DNA of 64,000 nt from Dermanyssus gallinae (GCA_003439945.1 QVRM01001450.1:62001-126000), one strand, 5' to 3'; counted from the first letter of the stretch, positions 11,715 through 23,006 are shown. Program-made: numbers and translations. Notes: generated by a model not told the origin, from the sequence alone.

Positions 11715-13071
11715 CGGATCTGAGCTTCCTGGGCCTAGTCGGCCTCGAAACTCTGAATCAGATGGCCCCTATAATCCATCCCAAAAAGATTTTATTATAT
11801 CCAAAGTACAGGCCCTCACAAACACATTTCCCAAACGCAACATAATTTCAACAGACCTTACTCATCTGTCAAATATAATTTGCTCAGGTGAGGACCACAC
11901 TATCGCCTTAAACGACTTTCTGAACAAACATTTTACACACATTGTCCGACGTCGTGCCTTTAGAGAAACTCCTTCCACTGAAGCGCGAGTATCTAAAAGG
12001 CAACAGCGACGTCAAGACTACGCAACCACTCAAAAACTTTTTAGCCAAAACCGATCCAAATGCGCTCATGAGGTGCTGGACGGCAAACACACCATACACA
12101 ACATGCAGGCCACCGAAGTTGTAGAACACTGGGCCAACACGATGACACAACCACCCCCTGAACCACTCCCTTGCCGTGTACTCGTATACACTCCCAACTC
12201 TGATCTCTTTAAGGTTACCCTCCCTATCTCTCTAAAGGAAACCCCCGTAGCTCTCCGCGGATCTTCTAAAGCACTAGGCTTGGACAGGATTTGTCTTTCG
12301 TCTCTCCGTAAACTCCCGTTAGAAGTAGTCTGCTGTATTCTTAACATACTATTAATTAGCGATATTGCCTCAGCCCATGAAACTGCTCGCTTAGCGTTCA
12401 TCCCTAAAATTAACAATGCCACATCTCCATGCGATCTGCGACCCTATCTATTAGTTCATACTTTCAACGAACGCTTAACAAAATTCTCTCTAGACGCCTC
12501 CAAAACTCTATTAAGCTTCTCCGAATCCAGCGAGCGTTTCTCCCCTATAATGGTACCTTCGAGATCTTGCGGTTCTGGATGGTATCCTTAACGATGCCAA
12601 GTCTGCAGGACGTGAGCTCAGACTCGCCTCAATCGACCTCCGTAAGGCGTTCGACATGGTGAGTCATGACTCCGTCCTGTGGCCACTCCGGACTCGCGGA
12701 TACCCGGAGGTATTCATTAATTATATCAAACGCTTGTACCTCTCATTTAAAACTCTCATTGAATTTGGACAAGAATGTCGCACATTTCGGCCAACTAGGG
12801 GTGTTAGGCAGGTAGATCCTCTGTCCCCCCTTTTATTTAATCTAGTTCTTGACGACATTCTTTCAAAATTAGACAAAACTAATATCGGGTACCAACTTAC
12901 TGATGACTTCCGCCTTATGGGCTTAGCCTTTGTAGATGATCTCATCCTCCTAGCCTCCACGAAATCTACTCTCTAACGGCTCCTTAATATTGCGGACCCT
13001 CTTTTGAAATTCCGAGGCCTTGAAATTAATACTAATAAAAGCTTTACTATCTCCTACTTATTTAATAGGAA
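11713..13071 (+). pseudogene. R2-like copy 1: reverse transcriptase, N-terminal half
   Basis: The translation matches copy 2 from the linker after the Myb domain through the reverse transcriptase: ETARLAFIPKINNATS, then LASIDLRKAFDMVSHD (the first catalytic Asp block), GVRQVDPLSPLLFNLV and LAFVDDLILLAS. The usual FADD is FVDD here, although both aspartates remain, and GVRQGD of copy 2 is GVRQVD. Relative to copy 2 there is a one-base deletion near 12443 in a C run, another near 12563, and CAA to TAA at 12974-12976. A 15-bp in-frame insertion lies near 11744. The frame ends at the LINE B2 insertion. This is an inactivated relative of the R2 polyprotein. Confidence 0.8.
13056..13071. repeat. 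Target-site duplication, left copy
   Basis: ACTTATTTAATAGGAA occurs here and again at 13876-13891, on either side of LINE B2. In R2-like copy 2 the corresponding sequence is present once (near 62871-62886, with small changes). This is the signature of the insertion of B2. Confidence 0.85.
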
Positions 13072-13875
13072 TCCCTGAAATATGTAAACAACTTTAAATA
13101 TCTAGGGGTGATACTCCCTACAAACGGTCGGTCCTTCGTGGAGCACATTACGGACAGAGCGCGCCGAGCGCTGGTTGCGAGTGTTAGTATACGAACTCCT
13201 TCGAGACGATCCCTACGAACGACGCTGTCTTTGTTCAACATGAAGGTAGCGCCAGTCGCCTCCTACGGAATACAGGTCATCTGGGATTATCTCTCGTCGG
13301 CGCAACTCGAAAAGCTCGAGCGGATTAAGCCTGCATTCCTGAAACGAGCTCTAGGTCTGCATCGTACATCGCTAAACAGATACGTTTATCTGCTATGTGA
13401 CACGCCGTTGCTTATAGAGGACCTAAAGCGTAGATTCAAGCTCCCTTCCACTCCGGCCTACGCGCAATTTATCAGCTCTTGGGACGAGAAAATGGCGGAG
13501 ATCGATCCTGATTTCTATAGCACGGGTGCGATTACCTCTGAAATATGGAAACAGGCCGGACGAACGAACCGACACGTTCTCACGCGCTTTGCTGTTCATG
13601 GCTTTCATCACGTTTTATGCGGGACGGGGGGGTTTCATGCACCTGCATATACATGTATCTGTACAAGATGCGGTGAAAGATGCCCCAGGTACCACGCGGC
13701 ATCGTGTGCTGCGGTACCGTCGTTGAATAGCCTATCAGATGCGACTCGGCGCAGTCAAGGTGCGGACGCACAGGAGGTTAGCTTTAACCGCTTTTAATAT
13801 TTCTATAATTATTTGAAACGTTCATACAAGACAATTGTATTTTTAAAGACACAAAATAAATTCACCTATATTCTC
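13072..13875 (+). mobile_element. LINE family B, copy B2, nested in R2-like copy 1
   Basis: This sequence is nearly identical to 8797-9596 (copy B1). It starts at the CTGAAATATGTAAAC homologue and runs to AAAGACACAAAATAAA at about 13860, followed by about 15 bases of uncertain origin. It splits the R2-like copy and is flanked by the 16-bp duplication at 13056-13071 and 13876-13891. It is strongly 5'-truncated, keeping only the region downstream of the YADD motif. Confidence 0.9.
13108..13797 (+). pseudogene. LINE B2 C-terminal region (open, but truncated)
   Basis: The 229 codons lie entirely downstream of the reverse transcriptase active site and are free of stops. The end carries HGFHHVLCGTGGFHAP and a cysteine/histidine cluster, CICTRCGERCPRYHAASC, similar to the end of the LINE C protein (CQCKQCWSKCDRYHAAVC). 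Such C-terminal knuckles in LINE proteins probably bind nucleic acid. Because B2 keeps the intact frame where B1 is frameshifted in the G tract, it gives the better reading of this family. No catalytic domain is left, so it is a fragment and not a functional gene. Confidence 0.8.
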
Positions 13876-13891
13876 ACTTATTTAATAGGAA
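13876..13891. repeat. Target-site duplication, right copy
   Basis: This is the second copy of ACTTATTTAATAGGAA. R2-like copy 1 resumes directly after it with GGAAGGTAAAGG, as in copy 2. Confidence 0.85.
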
Positions 13892-15209
13892 GGAAGGTAA
13901 AGGTTTTTTTAACACCGTACCAGAATTTAACGTTGGAGAGCGGCAATTGCCAGCTAAAGGTATGAGCGATCGATGGAGATATCTTGGAGTCGACTTTGAC
14001 AGCAATGGCAGAATTAACTTCACCAAGGATATACTCCTTAATTTACTCAACAGACTCACGATAGCTCCCCTTAAACCCCACCAAAGACTCATATTTTTGA
14101 AAGACTTTCTCATTCCCCGCCTTCTATATAAACTGGTCGCCGGTCCCAGACCATCTTACGCACTCCTTAGCGACCTAGATAAAGAGATCAGAAAGGTTGT
14201 TAAGTCGTAATGGCTTAAGCTCGAAAACTCGGTGCCGAACGCCTACCTGTACACGCACACAGTACACGGCGGTCTGGACATCCCCTGCCTCCAAACAATC
14301 ATCCCCAGACTCCGCCTCTCCCGCCTGACAGCATTACAACACTCCACGCACCTTGAGGTCCAATGGATGCTAACCACCGAGCACTTCAAAAAAGACCTTG
14401 CGAAAACAAGACTTCTTTGCGAGCGCCTGGGAACCTCCATTGAGACCGCTACACAAGAGACCGATTACTGGTCTCAACAACTACACAACACGTTCGATGG
14501 GGCACATTTTAAAAAAGCACAGGAAACGCCCTTTGTACATTACTGGATTAAGGGTATACCCTACCTATCTGGTAAGGAGTGTTTAAACCTACTAAAGCTC
14601 AGAATCAACGCACTACCAACGCGTGCCAGATTGGCCAGGGGACGCCCGGGCTAGAACAAACGTTGTAGGCACGGGTGTCATGCGCCTGAGACGTTGGCTC
14701 ATGTCGCTAAGATGTGCGATGCAACACACAAACAAACTATAAAGAGACATGACGACGTCTGTGATCGCGTGGCGCATCTTCTCCGCGAGAGGGGTCATGA
14801 GGTGGTTCGTGAGCGAGTATTCCGTCGACCGGGCGCACCAAGTCTAAAGCCCGACCTCGTAATAACAACACCTATCGGGGTCTGGGTTTTAGATGCCGAG
14901 GTTTGTGGCCCGAACCGAGACCTGGCAAAAGCGCGGCAGGACAAGATCACCAAATATGACGCCGAGTTCCTAAGGGCGGCGCCCCCCGACCCGCAAAAAC
15001 CTCGCAGATTCGGATCCATCACTATCTCTATGAGTGGTGTATGGGACTCCGAATCTGCGAGGACGCTCTTAGGGCTCGGCGTCACGAAGAGGAATCTTAT
15101 GGATCTTACTGTTTTAACGTTGCAAGGAACCTTGAGGATATACCGCTCGCATCGGGTCCATAAGCGCGGGGGCTACCATCAAGCAAGGACGCGGACAGCT
15201 GATTCTTAA
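13892..15209 (+). pseudogene. R2-like copy 1: RT thumb, CCHC knuckle and restriction-like endonuclease
   Basis: The reading resumes after the nested LINE: RWRYLGVDFDSNGR (RT motif region), IPRLLYKLV, then the CCHC knuckle CRHGCHAPETLAHVAKMC (C-x3-C-x7-H-x4-C) at about 14666-14719. The endonuclease motif KPDLVITTP...LDAEV, the PD-(D/E)XK-like site characteristic of R2-group elements, lies at about 14850-14905. The C-terminus runs to a stop at 15207-15209. Stops at 14208-14210 (AAA to TAA) and 14652-14654 (TAC to TAG), relative to copy 2, break the frame. The last 171 codons (14694-15209) are open. Because copy 2 runs off the window, this copy is the only view of the element's C-terminus and 3' UTR. 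Confidence 0.8.
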
Positions 15210-15298
15210 CCTCATGTGACACCTTTTTACCACAATTTTAATTAAGGCGAGCACTGCCGAGTGTGCAAACGTATTGTAAATGATTAATAAATCATCAC

Positions 15299-15303
<5 letters not shown>

Positions 15304-15327
<24 letters not shown>
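15304..15327. repeat. (AT)n microsatellite at the 3' end of R2-like copy 1
   Basis: The AT run begins directly after the 3' UTR of the R2-like copy (…AATCATCACAATAT). With the 5' tract at 11675-11712 it brackets the element. Confidence 0.9.
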
Positions 15328-15339
<12 letters not shown>

Positions 15340-15421
15340 ATTGTAATTTTTATTAAGGAATAAAAATGGAGCTACAATTGTCTCCCGAGACCGTGTGTGC
15401 ACCGGCGATATTACTCTATCT

Positions 15422-15424
<3 letters not shown>

Positions 15425-15461
<37 letters not shown>
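15425..15461. repeat. (AT)n microsatellite
   Basis: Uninterrupted AT run of about 37 bp. Confidence 0.95.
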
Positions 15462-15465
<4 letters not shown>

Positions 15466-16593
15466 CGTACACATTGAGGACAAATACTAATAAGAATAAC
15501 ATTAAAGCTATATTTGTAAGGTATGTAAGGTCTCACCGAGTAAATAAATGTATTCCGTATATGCTGCCACCACGTCCAGCGGAATAAGAAAATGTAGCAG
15601 CCAAACAGGACGCGCCAAGGACGTTTGTTTTGCTTCGTGATATTTTGACGCCGTAGATATGAAGGCTCCGCTATCAAAATGCGTGGTCTTTCTTCTCACC
15701 AATTTTTTCTTTCAAAAGACCTGCCGCTTAAACAGCTGACTGTTCTTCTCGTATTTATTTTTTACTCGTATTTATTTATAATATTTGCCGAAACCGGCGC
15801 TTCAAGATGTACCAAACCAGCTTTTGCAAGCAACAACACATCGAACTCATAAGCGTCGTTCGTGTGCCATGGGTATGGCAACGAATAGCGTAACTTCAAT
15901 AGCCACATCTTAAGCGATGTCACACTTAATTTTGCTGGAGAAAGCCTAAAGTGTGATCTAAGCTATAAAAGTAGGCCCAGTGCTATGCGTACCCAACCAC
16001 CGACGACAAATGATAAAAAGGCTGCACTTAATGGATTTTTGTCAAAGATCGGCAATCACCAGTAATTAATTAATTAAAAATATTGCTCCAGAAGACAGCA
16101 AGGAGAGCAGCCAACACGATTAGCATCGAACAAATCACCTAATTCCGTTGCAAATTGATGGTCTATCTGAACAACGCGACCAGATGTGAGGCTCTGTTGC
16201 GTTTCTACTGCGTCCTCTATTGTTGTATTTCCGTACACATAACATCGATTTGGCTATCCATCGATGTGAGACTGCGTTTTTTTTGTTGCTTACGGCAGAT
16301 CAGGCATCAGCAGCAGCCGCATGAATGTTGCTGCACTGCGTTTTGTCGACCGGACAACGTGTCAATTACAGCTGCTTGAGTACGTCGTCCGACACGCAAC
16401 GATGAGAAGCCAATAATCATCTCTGTGCATCAGGACACCGGAGACAGAGCTCGAACGTCGTGCCATGACGCAAACGCCCGCTACGTCATGGTTCGCCATA
16501 GCTACACGCGGGCTTGCGTGTCACGTTACCCATTAGGGCATGGCTCTGCAGCATGTAGTACAGGGCTGCCGTGTTGTCGTTATTATCGTGCGC

Positions 16594-16675
16594 CTTGCTG
16601 CTGCTGCTGCTGCTGCTGCTGTTGCTGCCGTTGTTGTTGTTGTTGTTATTGTTGTTGTTGCCGTTGTTGTTGTTC
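16594..16675. repeat. (CTG)n/(GTT)n trinucleotide tract
   Basis: About eight CTG units are followed by GTT units with CCG and ATT interruptions. It gives spurious poly-Leu, poly-Cys or poly-Asn frames. Confidence 0.9.
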
Positions 16676-17189
16676 TTAGCGTTCGAAGGGCAAACCCCTG
16701 CTCGTACGCTGAATGCAGAGGCTAGTGTTCGCGTTTCATGCATTGGATGCCTGTAGTTATTCCCTTCTTTGTTACGTCATCATACAGCCTTTGTCTATGA
16801 CGTTATCTAGTCGACGAGCTGACGACCTCGAGGTCGAAGTTGACATGTAGTGTTCTAACGAGCTTATTCACTTATCGTCGATGTTGCCTACTTGGATTGG
16901 ATGCTTCGCAATGCCTGGAATATCTACAAGTTACTAAAAAATAACTGTTTGGGGGTCGTTAGTTTTAGTTCCAACGTAGGTGTCCGTATTTTTCTATTCA
17001 CATCCACATACAATATAATCGTTCCTGATACCTGAGGGCATCTGTCTATTCCATATATAAATATTTAAAAAATATATATATATATATACACTTTTTTTTG
17101 GAAAGATAAATTTACAGCTTTATTTGCTTATATTCAAGAGGCAACATTTGTCTCCTTAATATACATACATACATATGTATATGTATATA

Positions 17190-17191
<2 letters not shown>

Positions 17192-17234
<43 letters not shown>
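17192..17234. repeat. (AT)n microsatellite
   Basis: AT run of about 43 bp next to an AT-rich inverted repeat. Confidence 0.9.
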
Positions 17235-17235
<1 letters not shown>

Positions 17236-17240
17236 TCCCT

Positions 17241-17301
17241 ATGTATGTATATATAAGGGAGTATATATGTATATATATACAACCCTTATATATACATACA
17301 T
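17241..17301. repeat. 19-bp perfect inverted repeat
   Basis: The arms 17241-17259 (ATGTATGTATATATAAGGG) and 17283-17301 are exact reverse complements. A smaller ACTCCCT…AGGGAGT pair (17234-17262) overlaps the left arm. Confidence 0.85.
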
Positions 17302-19304
17302 ACATATACTCAGTTGCTGCATATTATAGTATTAGCATTATTATTTTGCGCCTAAATACTGAACCCTCAACTCCGGGGTGACAGTGTGCATTTAATTATG
17401 CATTTATTTGTTGTATATACAGATCCACGTTTTTATCTTTTTACTATTAGACTACTTAATAATTAACATTTATACGCTTAATAGACATTTTGATACGATT
17501 ATGTTGTTCCTGTATTTTCCTAGGGGGAGGGGTCTATATATAAGGCATTTCCGTACTCGTTACACTAGTGTTGTTTACAGCGCTGCTGCAGGGAGGGCAA
17601 GGCTCTTTATTGGAACCGTCTCTCGTTGGCTGAAACGACATTTCCTACGAGGCTAGCGAGGCGTGGTGGTGCGATGGTACCCCGCATCTATTTACCAACT
17701 TCTTCAATTATCCCTCCTCTCTGTGTGCCAGGCATTCTTCCTCTCTCCCTCCTTCGTCCCAGACCCGACCAGACCGTGCTTTGTGTATACCGAATGGGGA
17801 ATCAGGTATCGCGAAGAGAGCTCCTTTTCCCTGTCCCAAGGGAACTGGTAAAACTGAGCGGAGCAGCAGCAATGCCGTGGTCCAGGGGCGGGAGTGGAGA
17901 TAATCATCAAGAAGAAGAGGGACTCTTTCTATCAACGAGGTTGTCCAGCTGCCGGCGTCGCTTGCCTCGTCGTCACTGTGTAGCTTTGCCGAACAAGTCG
18001 TTTCTGATGTTTTTGGCTAGCCGCGACAGCGGTCGGGCTGCCCTCCTAGGTCTAGGCCGAACTTTAATATAGGCTTTATTATAGTCGCTATCGTGGGGCC
18101 GAACGCGCCCTTCAGGGTCTGACGGCCTGGTTCCTTTGCCAATGTCGAAACCGTCTGTATCTTTTTTGTTTCTGCATGTGACGCTCTCTCTTTCTCTCCA
18201 TCTACATCTCTCCCACTTGTCTTTCTATCTCATCTTGGGTCGTCGAAGGCCAGTGGCAATCGCTCGGCAGCCGCGTATGTGTTAGGACACCCGGCGGCTG
18301 GCTGCGACCACCTTGTGCGGTACAACGCGGCAACTTAGTCACTGAAGCGCTGCCTTAAAGCCAAGCTGTCCACCCCACCCAGGTCGAAGACGTCTTAATA
18401 CCTGATTGAAGACGACCCGTTCGAACTTCGCTGAGCTGATGTAGTGAGATAAGAAGAAGAGGTAACGTGATAGTGGTAGTCGTAGGGGTAGTCATAGTAT
18501 TTGTATTGGTAGTAGAAGTAGGAGTTGTTGTTGCTGTTGTTGCTGTAGAGAAGGGATACGAGAAGGAAATGAAACAGACGGGTCAGATAGCTTGGGGCGT
18601 ACAGTGAACGTGATGGGGCTGTCACAGGGGAATAGCCACTGACTGGGCCTTGAGGAATGCGGGCAGGTTCCGGAACGACCCAATCTCCAGGTGATTCCCG
18701 GCAGGAAGAAGCAATTCCAACTGGACTGCTCATAAATTATTGTTGATGACCTAGTTTCCCAGCGATCGCTCCTTCGTACGAAAGCACATCTCTTGCACTC
18801 GCCTTACAGACTGATAGCCTGTGGGCTCTGGCCGCTCAAGTACTCGTAAATCTTGGTGGCAGAATTCTACTAAGCACTCGTCCTGCGTTTGAGCACCACC
18901 AGCTATAATCTCTAAAGATGCTCAAGCAGGCGGCAGTTAGCGGTCTAGAAAACCCGTAAATTAATTTATACAGGGCGTCTAAAAAGTTTTCTCAGACGCC
19001 CGTTATATATTAATTTGATAAACACTGATTTGGAAATAGAACCCAGCAGGACACGAAGTACTGCTGTAATATATTTAGCGCGGTCTAGCATTATTGTACA
19101 CGTTTTTTCTCCAATGTGACAATATTGGGGCTGTTGTCAGCCAATATTAACCGCAGCTTAGCCCGCTAAAATGTACTGTAAATGTAGAGGTTGTACCGAT
19201 TGTGATATATAGGAAAGCATTCGCAGGCAGGCACATTTTTAAAAACTACTTATGTATACCATCTATATGTATACTGTACCTCTACGCTTCAAGTACTAAA
19301 AATA

Positions 19305-19307
<3 letters not shown>

Positions 19308-19354
<47 letters not shown>
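19308..19354. repeat. (AT)n microsatellite
   Basis: AT run of about 47 bp. Confidence 0.95.
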
Positions 19355-19358
<4 letters not shown>

Positions 19359-19689
19359 ATAATAGAACACGTCTTTATTTAACGAATAAAGGGTAGAAGA
19401 AGGCTGGCAGGCGGCGACGCCCACGAAGCTGCCTTGTTGTGCGTTTCTCTGGCTACGCGCCAGGCGAACATATTGATTATTTCAATATTTTTAAATATGA
19501 ATGATATAATATAATAAAAAACACATAAATAGTTCTTAAATAAGCATACCTTTCCAAAATTGTGCAGACAATGAAACACTGAGCCACCGAGCGATAATTC
19601 TCAATGCGCTGTTTAGGCTATTTCTTATGTATCGGTGTCACGATTCTGTGTTTGAAAATATCTGGAACTACGGCGTATGACAGTTTAAA

Positions 19690-20560
19690 AAATAGGCTTT
19701 AATGGCTCCGCTATTTTTTTAAATATCTGTACACATCGTTTACATCGTAGCAGTCTAAAAATAACGCATTCTCATCGATGAGGCCATTAACTCGATGTTT
19801 ATTGTTGAAAGTTGAAACCACGTAGCATTTTAATTGTTTTAGACACGTCCATTTTGTGACTGAACGGGATGACCTTGGCATCAGGGCTGATTATAGAGTC
19901 ACGGATGTCAACGTTGTCGACGGTGTCAGAATGAATGGTACAGAAAGATCGAGAGTGGAGCCAGAACGATGCGTGAAGCCATTAATAAGTTGGATTAGAT
20001 TGAGCCCAACGATGCAGTTTAGAAACAGCTCCAACTGAATCAGCAGAGAAGTTTTCCGCAGCAGCTCAGTTGATTCGAGGTAGATTAAAGTCGTCAACGA
20101 TGACCACGAGTCCGTCAAATTAACAGTTGAAGTTGATAGCGACACAGTATTCGTTAATGTCACCGAAATTTGAAACATGGAAACAGCAGAGACAAAACTT
20201 GTTGTGCGGAGCGGGTAGATCGACTGCGATGTGCTCGACGGCTATATTATATGATACAGGTATAACATTTAAACAAGCAAAAACTAGAAGAAGCAAAGAG
20301 ACAATGTACACTCATCCGCCTGTCGAAGCGCGATCCAGCCGGAAAAATCAAAAAATATTGCTGAAAGTGAGCTAAGCGCCCGCTATGGACTGGTTGAACC
20401 AGGTCTCACACAGAAAAATAAAATCAACATGTTTTTATACACTGTAATAAAGAATACAATCAATGGCACCTTGTTTTTGACACTGAACGAGTGTTTGGGA
20501 ATTACCATTTAGGTGTCCATCAATCGTTCTAAGGTTGCCTCGGTTGGGCTCCCGATAGGG
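19690..20560 (-). pseudogene. Decayed LINE endonuclease region (APE type, Jockey/CR1-like)
   Basis: The minus strand, read with frame changes, gives the order of motifs of a LINE apurinic-type endonuclease. These are NLRTIDGHLNGNSQ near 20540, then FIFLCETWFNQSI (the ETW catalytic block) near 20420. They are followed by VEHIAVDLPAPHNKF near 20230 and VVIVDDFNLPRIN (corresponding to GDFNLP) near 20090. Next come LIQLINGFTHRSGSTLDL near 20000 and ISPDAKVIPFSH (corresponding to SDH) near 19870. The region just beyond (LFLDCYDVNDVYRYLKK) resembles the linker towards reverse transcriptase, which is not seen. Stops and frameshifts are frequent and the first D of GDFN is altered, so it is long dead. 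The exact clade cannot be fixed by eye. Confidence 0.6.
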
Positions 20561-21149
20561 GTTGGCGGGAGGGACTGTCGCAGTCAGTAATAATAACGGC
20601 AGCAACACCATCAAATTTCTCGATCACGTTCTCGTGAGGCAGACGACTGACGAGGAATCTGATGACAGCCCCCGACGCCCAGAACTTGGGATCGAGCACT
20701 GTAATCTCGTTCTCATATTGCACAAATAGACAGCGAAGCGAGTATGTATTTGTATCGTAGTTTTCAGACGAACAGCTAATCTTTAGGCTTGGGCGCGATA
20801 GTCGGAGGGACGTTCGAGCCAGTGACGCTGGCCGGGGGCAACCCGAGAAGTAAATGCGCGCTTCCTCTTGTTCCAAGAAACGATGGGGATAGAATTCTTG
20901 GCTATAGCTGCTGTGCCGATAATAATTGCTCTCCGAGCGTTTGCACTTAATCGAACGCGAACGCTCCCTGGTGTGAGTGTTTACAAACACAGCAGTCTCC
21001 GATGAGACGGTGGCGTATGATCGTTCATTGCAAGTCGTTTGGCTGAGCGCACCAGATTTCGAAAACGTTCTGAGAGGCTTCACTGGACAAGGCAGAAGTG
21101 ATTGTAATAAACCTAACTCGGAGCGGCTGACCCTGGGTCGGACTTGCAC
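20529..21149 (-). pseudogene. Possible ORF1-like region of the same decayed LINE
   Basis: An open minus-strand frame of 206 codons ends where the endonuclease reading begins (…SGAQPRQP, overlapping PNRGNLRTIDGHLNG in another frame). This is the usual ORF1/ORF2 arrangement in LINEs. The composition is Ser- and Arg-rich, and I see no zinc knuckle or RRM. The assignment rests on position, strand and length only. It could instead be a chance frame. Confidence 0.25.
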
Positions 21150-22157
21150 TCAGTCAGCTCAGACAAGAACGAGAAAATCTCAAAACGTTGACTAAGCACT
21201 ATGTTGATCAGGCCTGCAAATCTTCTAATAACCATTGTATAGTTACCGGCAGCAGGCTTTTGCTGGCAGGCCGCGCACCCTTTGCGTGTTGGCAGCTACA
21301 TCACTGAAACACTTAGTCCGATTGTACCGCAGCCGCACAAACAGCATCCGAACCGAAAACGATTATTTTCACAATTCACAATTTAAATAGTAGAAACGCT
21401 TAGTTTAAAACAGTCATCGAATAGCAACACTGGCAAATAGGCAAAAAGTGCACACAAAACCACGAATCTCTATTTCGCAATCTCTGTGTCGCTGTAACCG
21501 AGAGCGCACAACCCAACTTGACGTGACGTAGTGGAAATTGAAATAATTTGCCGAGTTGATCGGAGCGGTCACAAACACGTCCTTTTCCGTCTCGTAAAAT
21601 GTTCCTCGTAGGTTACCGAAGGATTCAGGAATAAAGCTTGAGAAGCGACGTGCAAACGCGCATGCGCTGCAATTCTTTGGCATTATTTACTTTGTATACG
21701 AGGAACCTACTCATCGAGCTTAGAAGTTATTTTAAGTTTTTTGAGCGTCCTGACAATGGTTGCATGGTTAAGTTCAACTTACTCCGCTAGTTTCTTACGT
21801 AAAAGCTGTTATATTTTATTGCACTTTTAAGCGCAGAACGTCCCCTTCAGCAAAGAGGGTCGACCGAACCTTTATTTATCATGTAAGTTTAAATCCGCTC
21901 TAAGAAGCTTAGCAAACTGTTTTCGGCAGTTTTGTTCGTTGATTGAGACGTTCCCGACAATGATAAAGCATATCCGACAAGCTACGGCAGCGTTGGAATC
22001 TCTTCGAGTCTCGTACAGCAAAACACTCCGAACAGACAAATTTACGTGCGCATTTTCTTTTTTCTTCTCACTTTGTTCGCCTTTTTAGAATGCAACTAAG
22101 CTTCCGACGCTATTGTGAAGCATACCGGCTGATGCAGTAATTCCCACATTGTCATAA

Positions 22158-22325
22158 ACATATATACTTCACTGATGTAGCCTAAAATGACGCTGCAAGC
22201 CTCCGAAACAAGTGAGAACCAATATGGCATAAACTGTCACATTCAAATAATCTAATAACCCTCGGCTATTTCCCTTCGATATCTTTATCAATATCAACTT
22301 TAAATATCCGTCAATATCTTAAGTT
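22158..22325. repeat. ~167-bp dispersed repeat, copy 1
   Basis: This is about 80% identical to 23180-23345. Both copies begin with ACATATA and end with CGTCAATATCTTAAGT, and flanking homology stops abruptly at both ends, so it looks like a discrete short element. No terminal inverted repeats are obvious. Confidence 0.85.
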
Positions 22326-23006
22326 GGACAAAGATCCAGCCAGCTCGTACCGCAGCTTTACGAGCCGGTCCGAACCCATTTCGAATAAAGTAGGCCTGAG
22401 CTGCAGTTATAGGCAACATATAATTACAGGTACAATACATATATATATGTCGAAATGGGAAAAATGCTGCTACTATTTTGCCTGTCATTTGTTACAAATA
22501 TTCTAACATTGCAATACTACAGTTCGTCTATAAACTATAGTTAAATCTTGAAAAAAACGAACCTGCTTTTGCCTTATCGGACATATACCAATAAGTTTAC
22601 GAGATGCTCTCTTTCAGCTGGCAGTGTTTTTGGGAAAGTCCCTCGTCTGGAAAAAAACGAAAGATTATGCTACATTTGTAATCAAAAGCTGAGGACTAAT
22701 GTTATGCAGATTTATACAGAGTCTTGCTTTTATATGTATTAGAATACCGAAAATGTTAGTCGTGACAAACATTAACTGGCAGTAGCAAAGCAGCTTGTTC
22801 ACATTATTAACAGCACGTCTGTGTGTGAATAGAACTAATTTCCGGGTTCATTACTTAGTGTTTAAACATTGGTCCTGTTTGACCGCCGCTAATACACCGA
22901 AACGACTGGATGCACGCTGGTCCAATTTACACAAGTAAATACTCGCACCTAAGCATACATACTTACGTTTCTGAGTAATTTACTTGAGTAGTTGAAGTAA
23001 CGTATA

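Larger units (their letters stand above)
11713..15303 (+). mobile_element. R2-like non-LTR retrotransposon, copy 1 (5'-truncated, interrupted)
   Basis: Starting at GACGGATCTG (11713), this is co-linear with and about 95% or more identical to copy 2 from 61537 onward. It lacks the 5' UTR, zinc fingers and Myb domain. It holds the reverse transcriptase, the CCHC knuckle and the restriction-like endonuclease, ending in a short 3' UTR. The element lies between an (AT)n tract at 11675-11712 and another at 15304-15327, consistent with insertion into a (TA)n microsatellite. LINE copy B2 interrupts it at 13072-13875. Several stop codons and indels relative to copy 2 show it is dead. Confidence 0.85.
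15328..19689. other. No recognisable gene; simple repeats
   Basis: (AT)n lies at 15425-15461, 17192-17234 and 19308-19354, and a CTG/GTT tract at 16594-16675. An inverted repeat lies at 17241-17301 and a GGGCGTCT…AGACGCCC mini-hairpin at about 18974-19001 resembles a mariner end. A GC-richer region at 17.6-18.8 kb has open frames of up to 148 codons without recognisable domains. Confidence 0.45.

Noticed and set aside
11713..15303. 28S rDNA flanks expected for a classical R2 insertion
   Set aside because: Both flanks are AT repeats and unrelated sequence; I recognise no rRNA sequence in the window.
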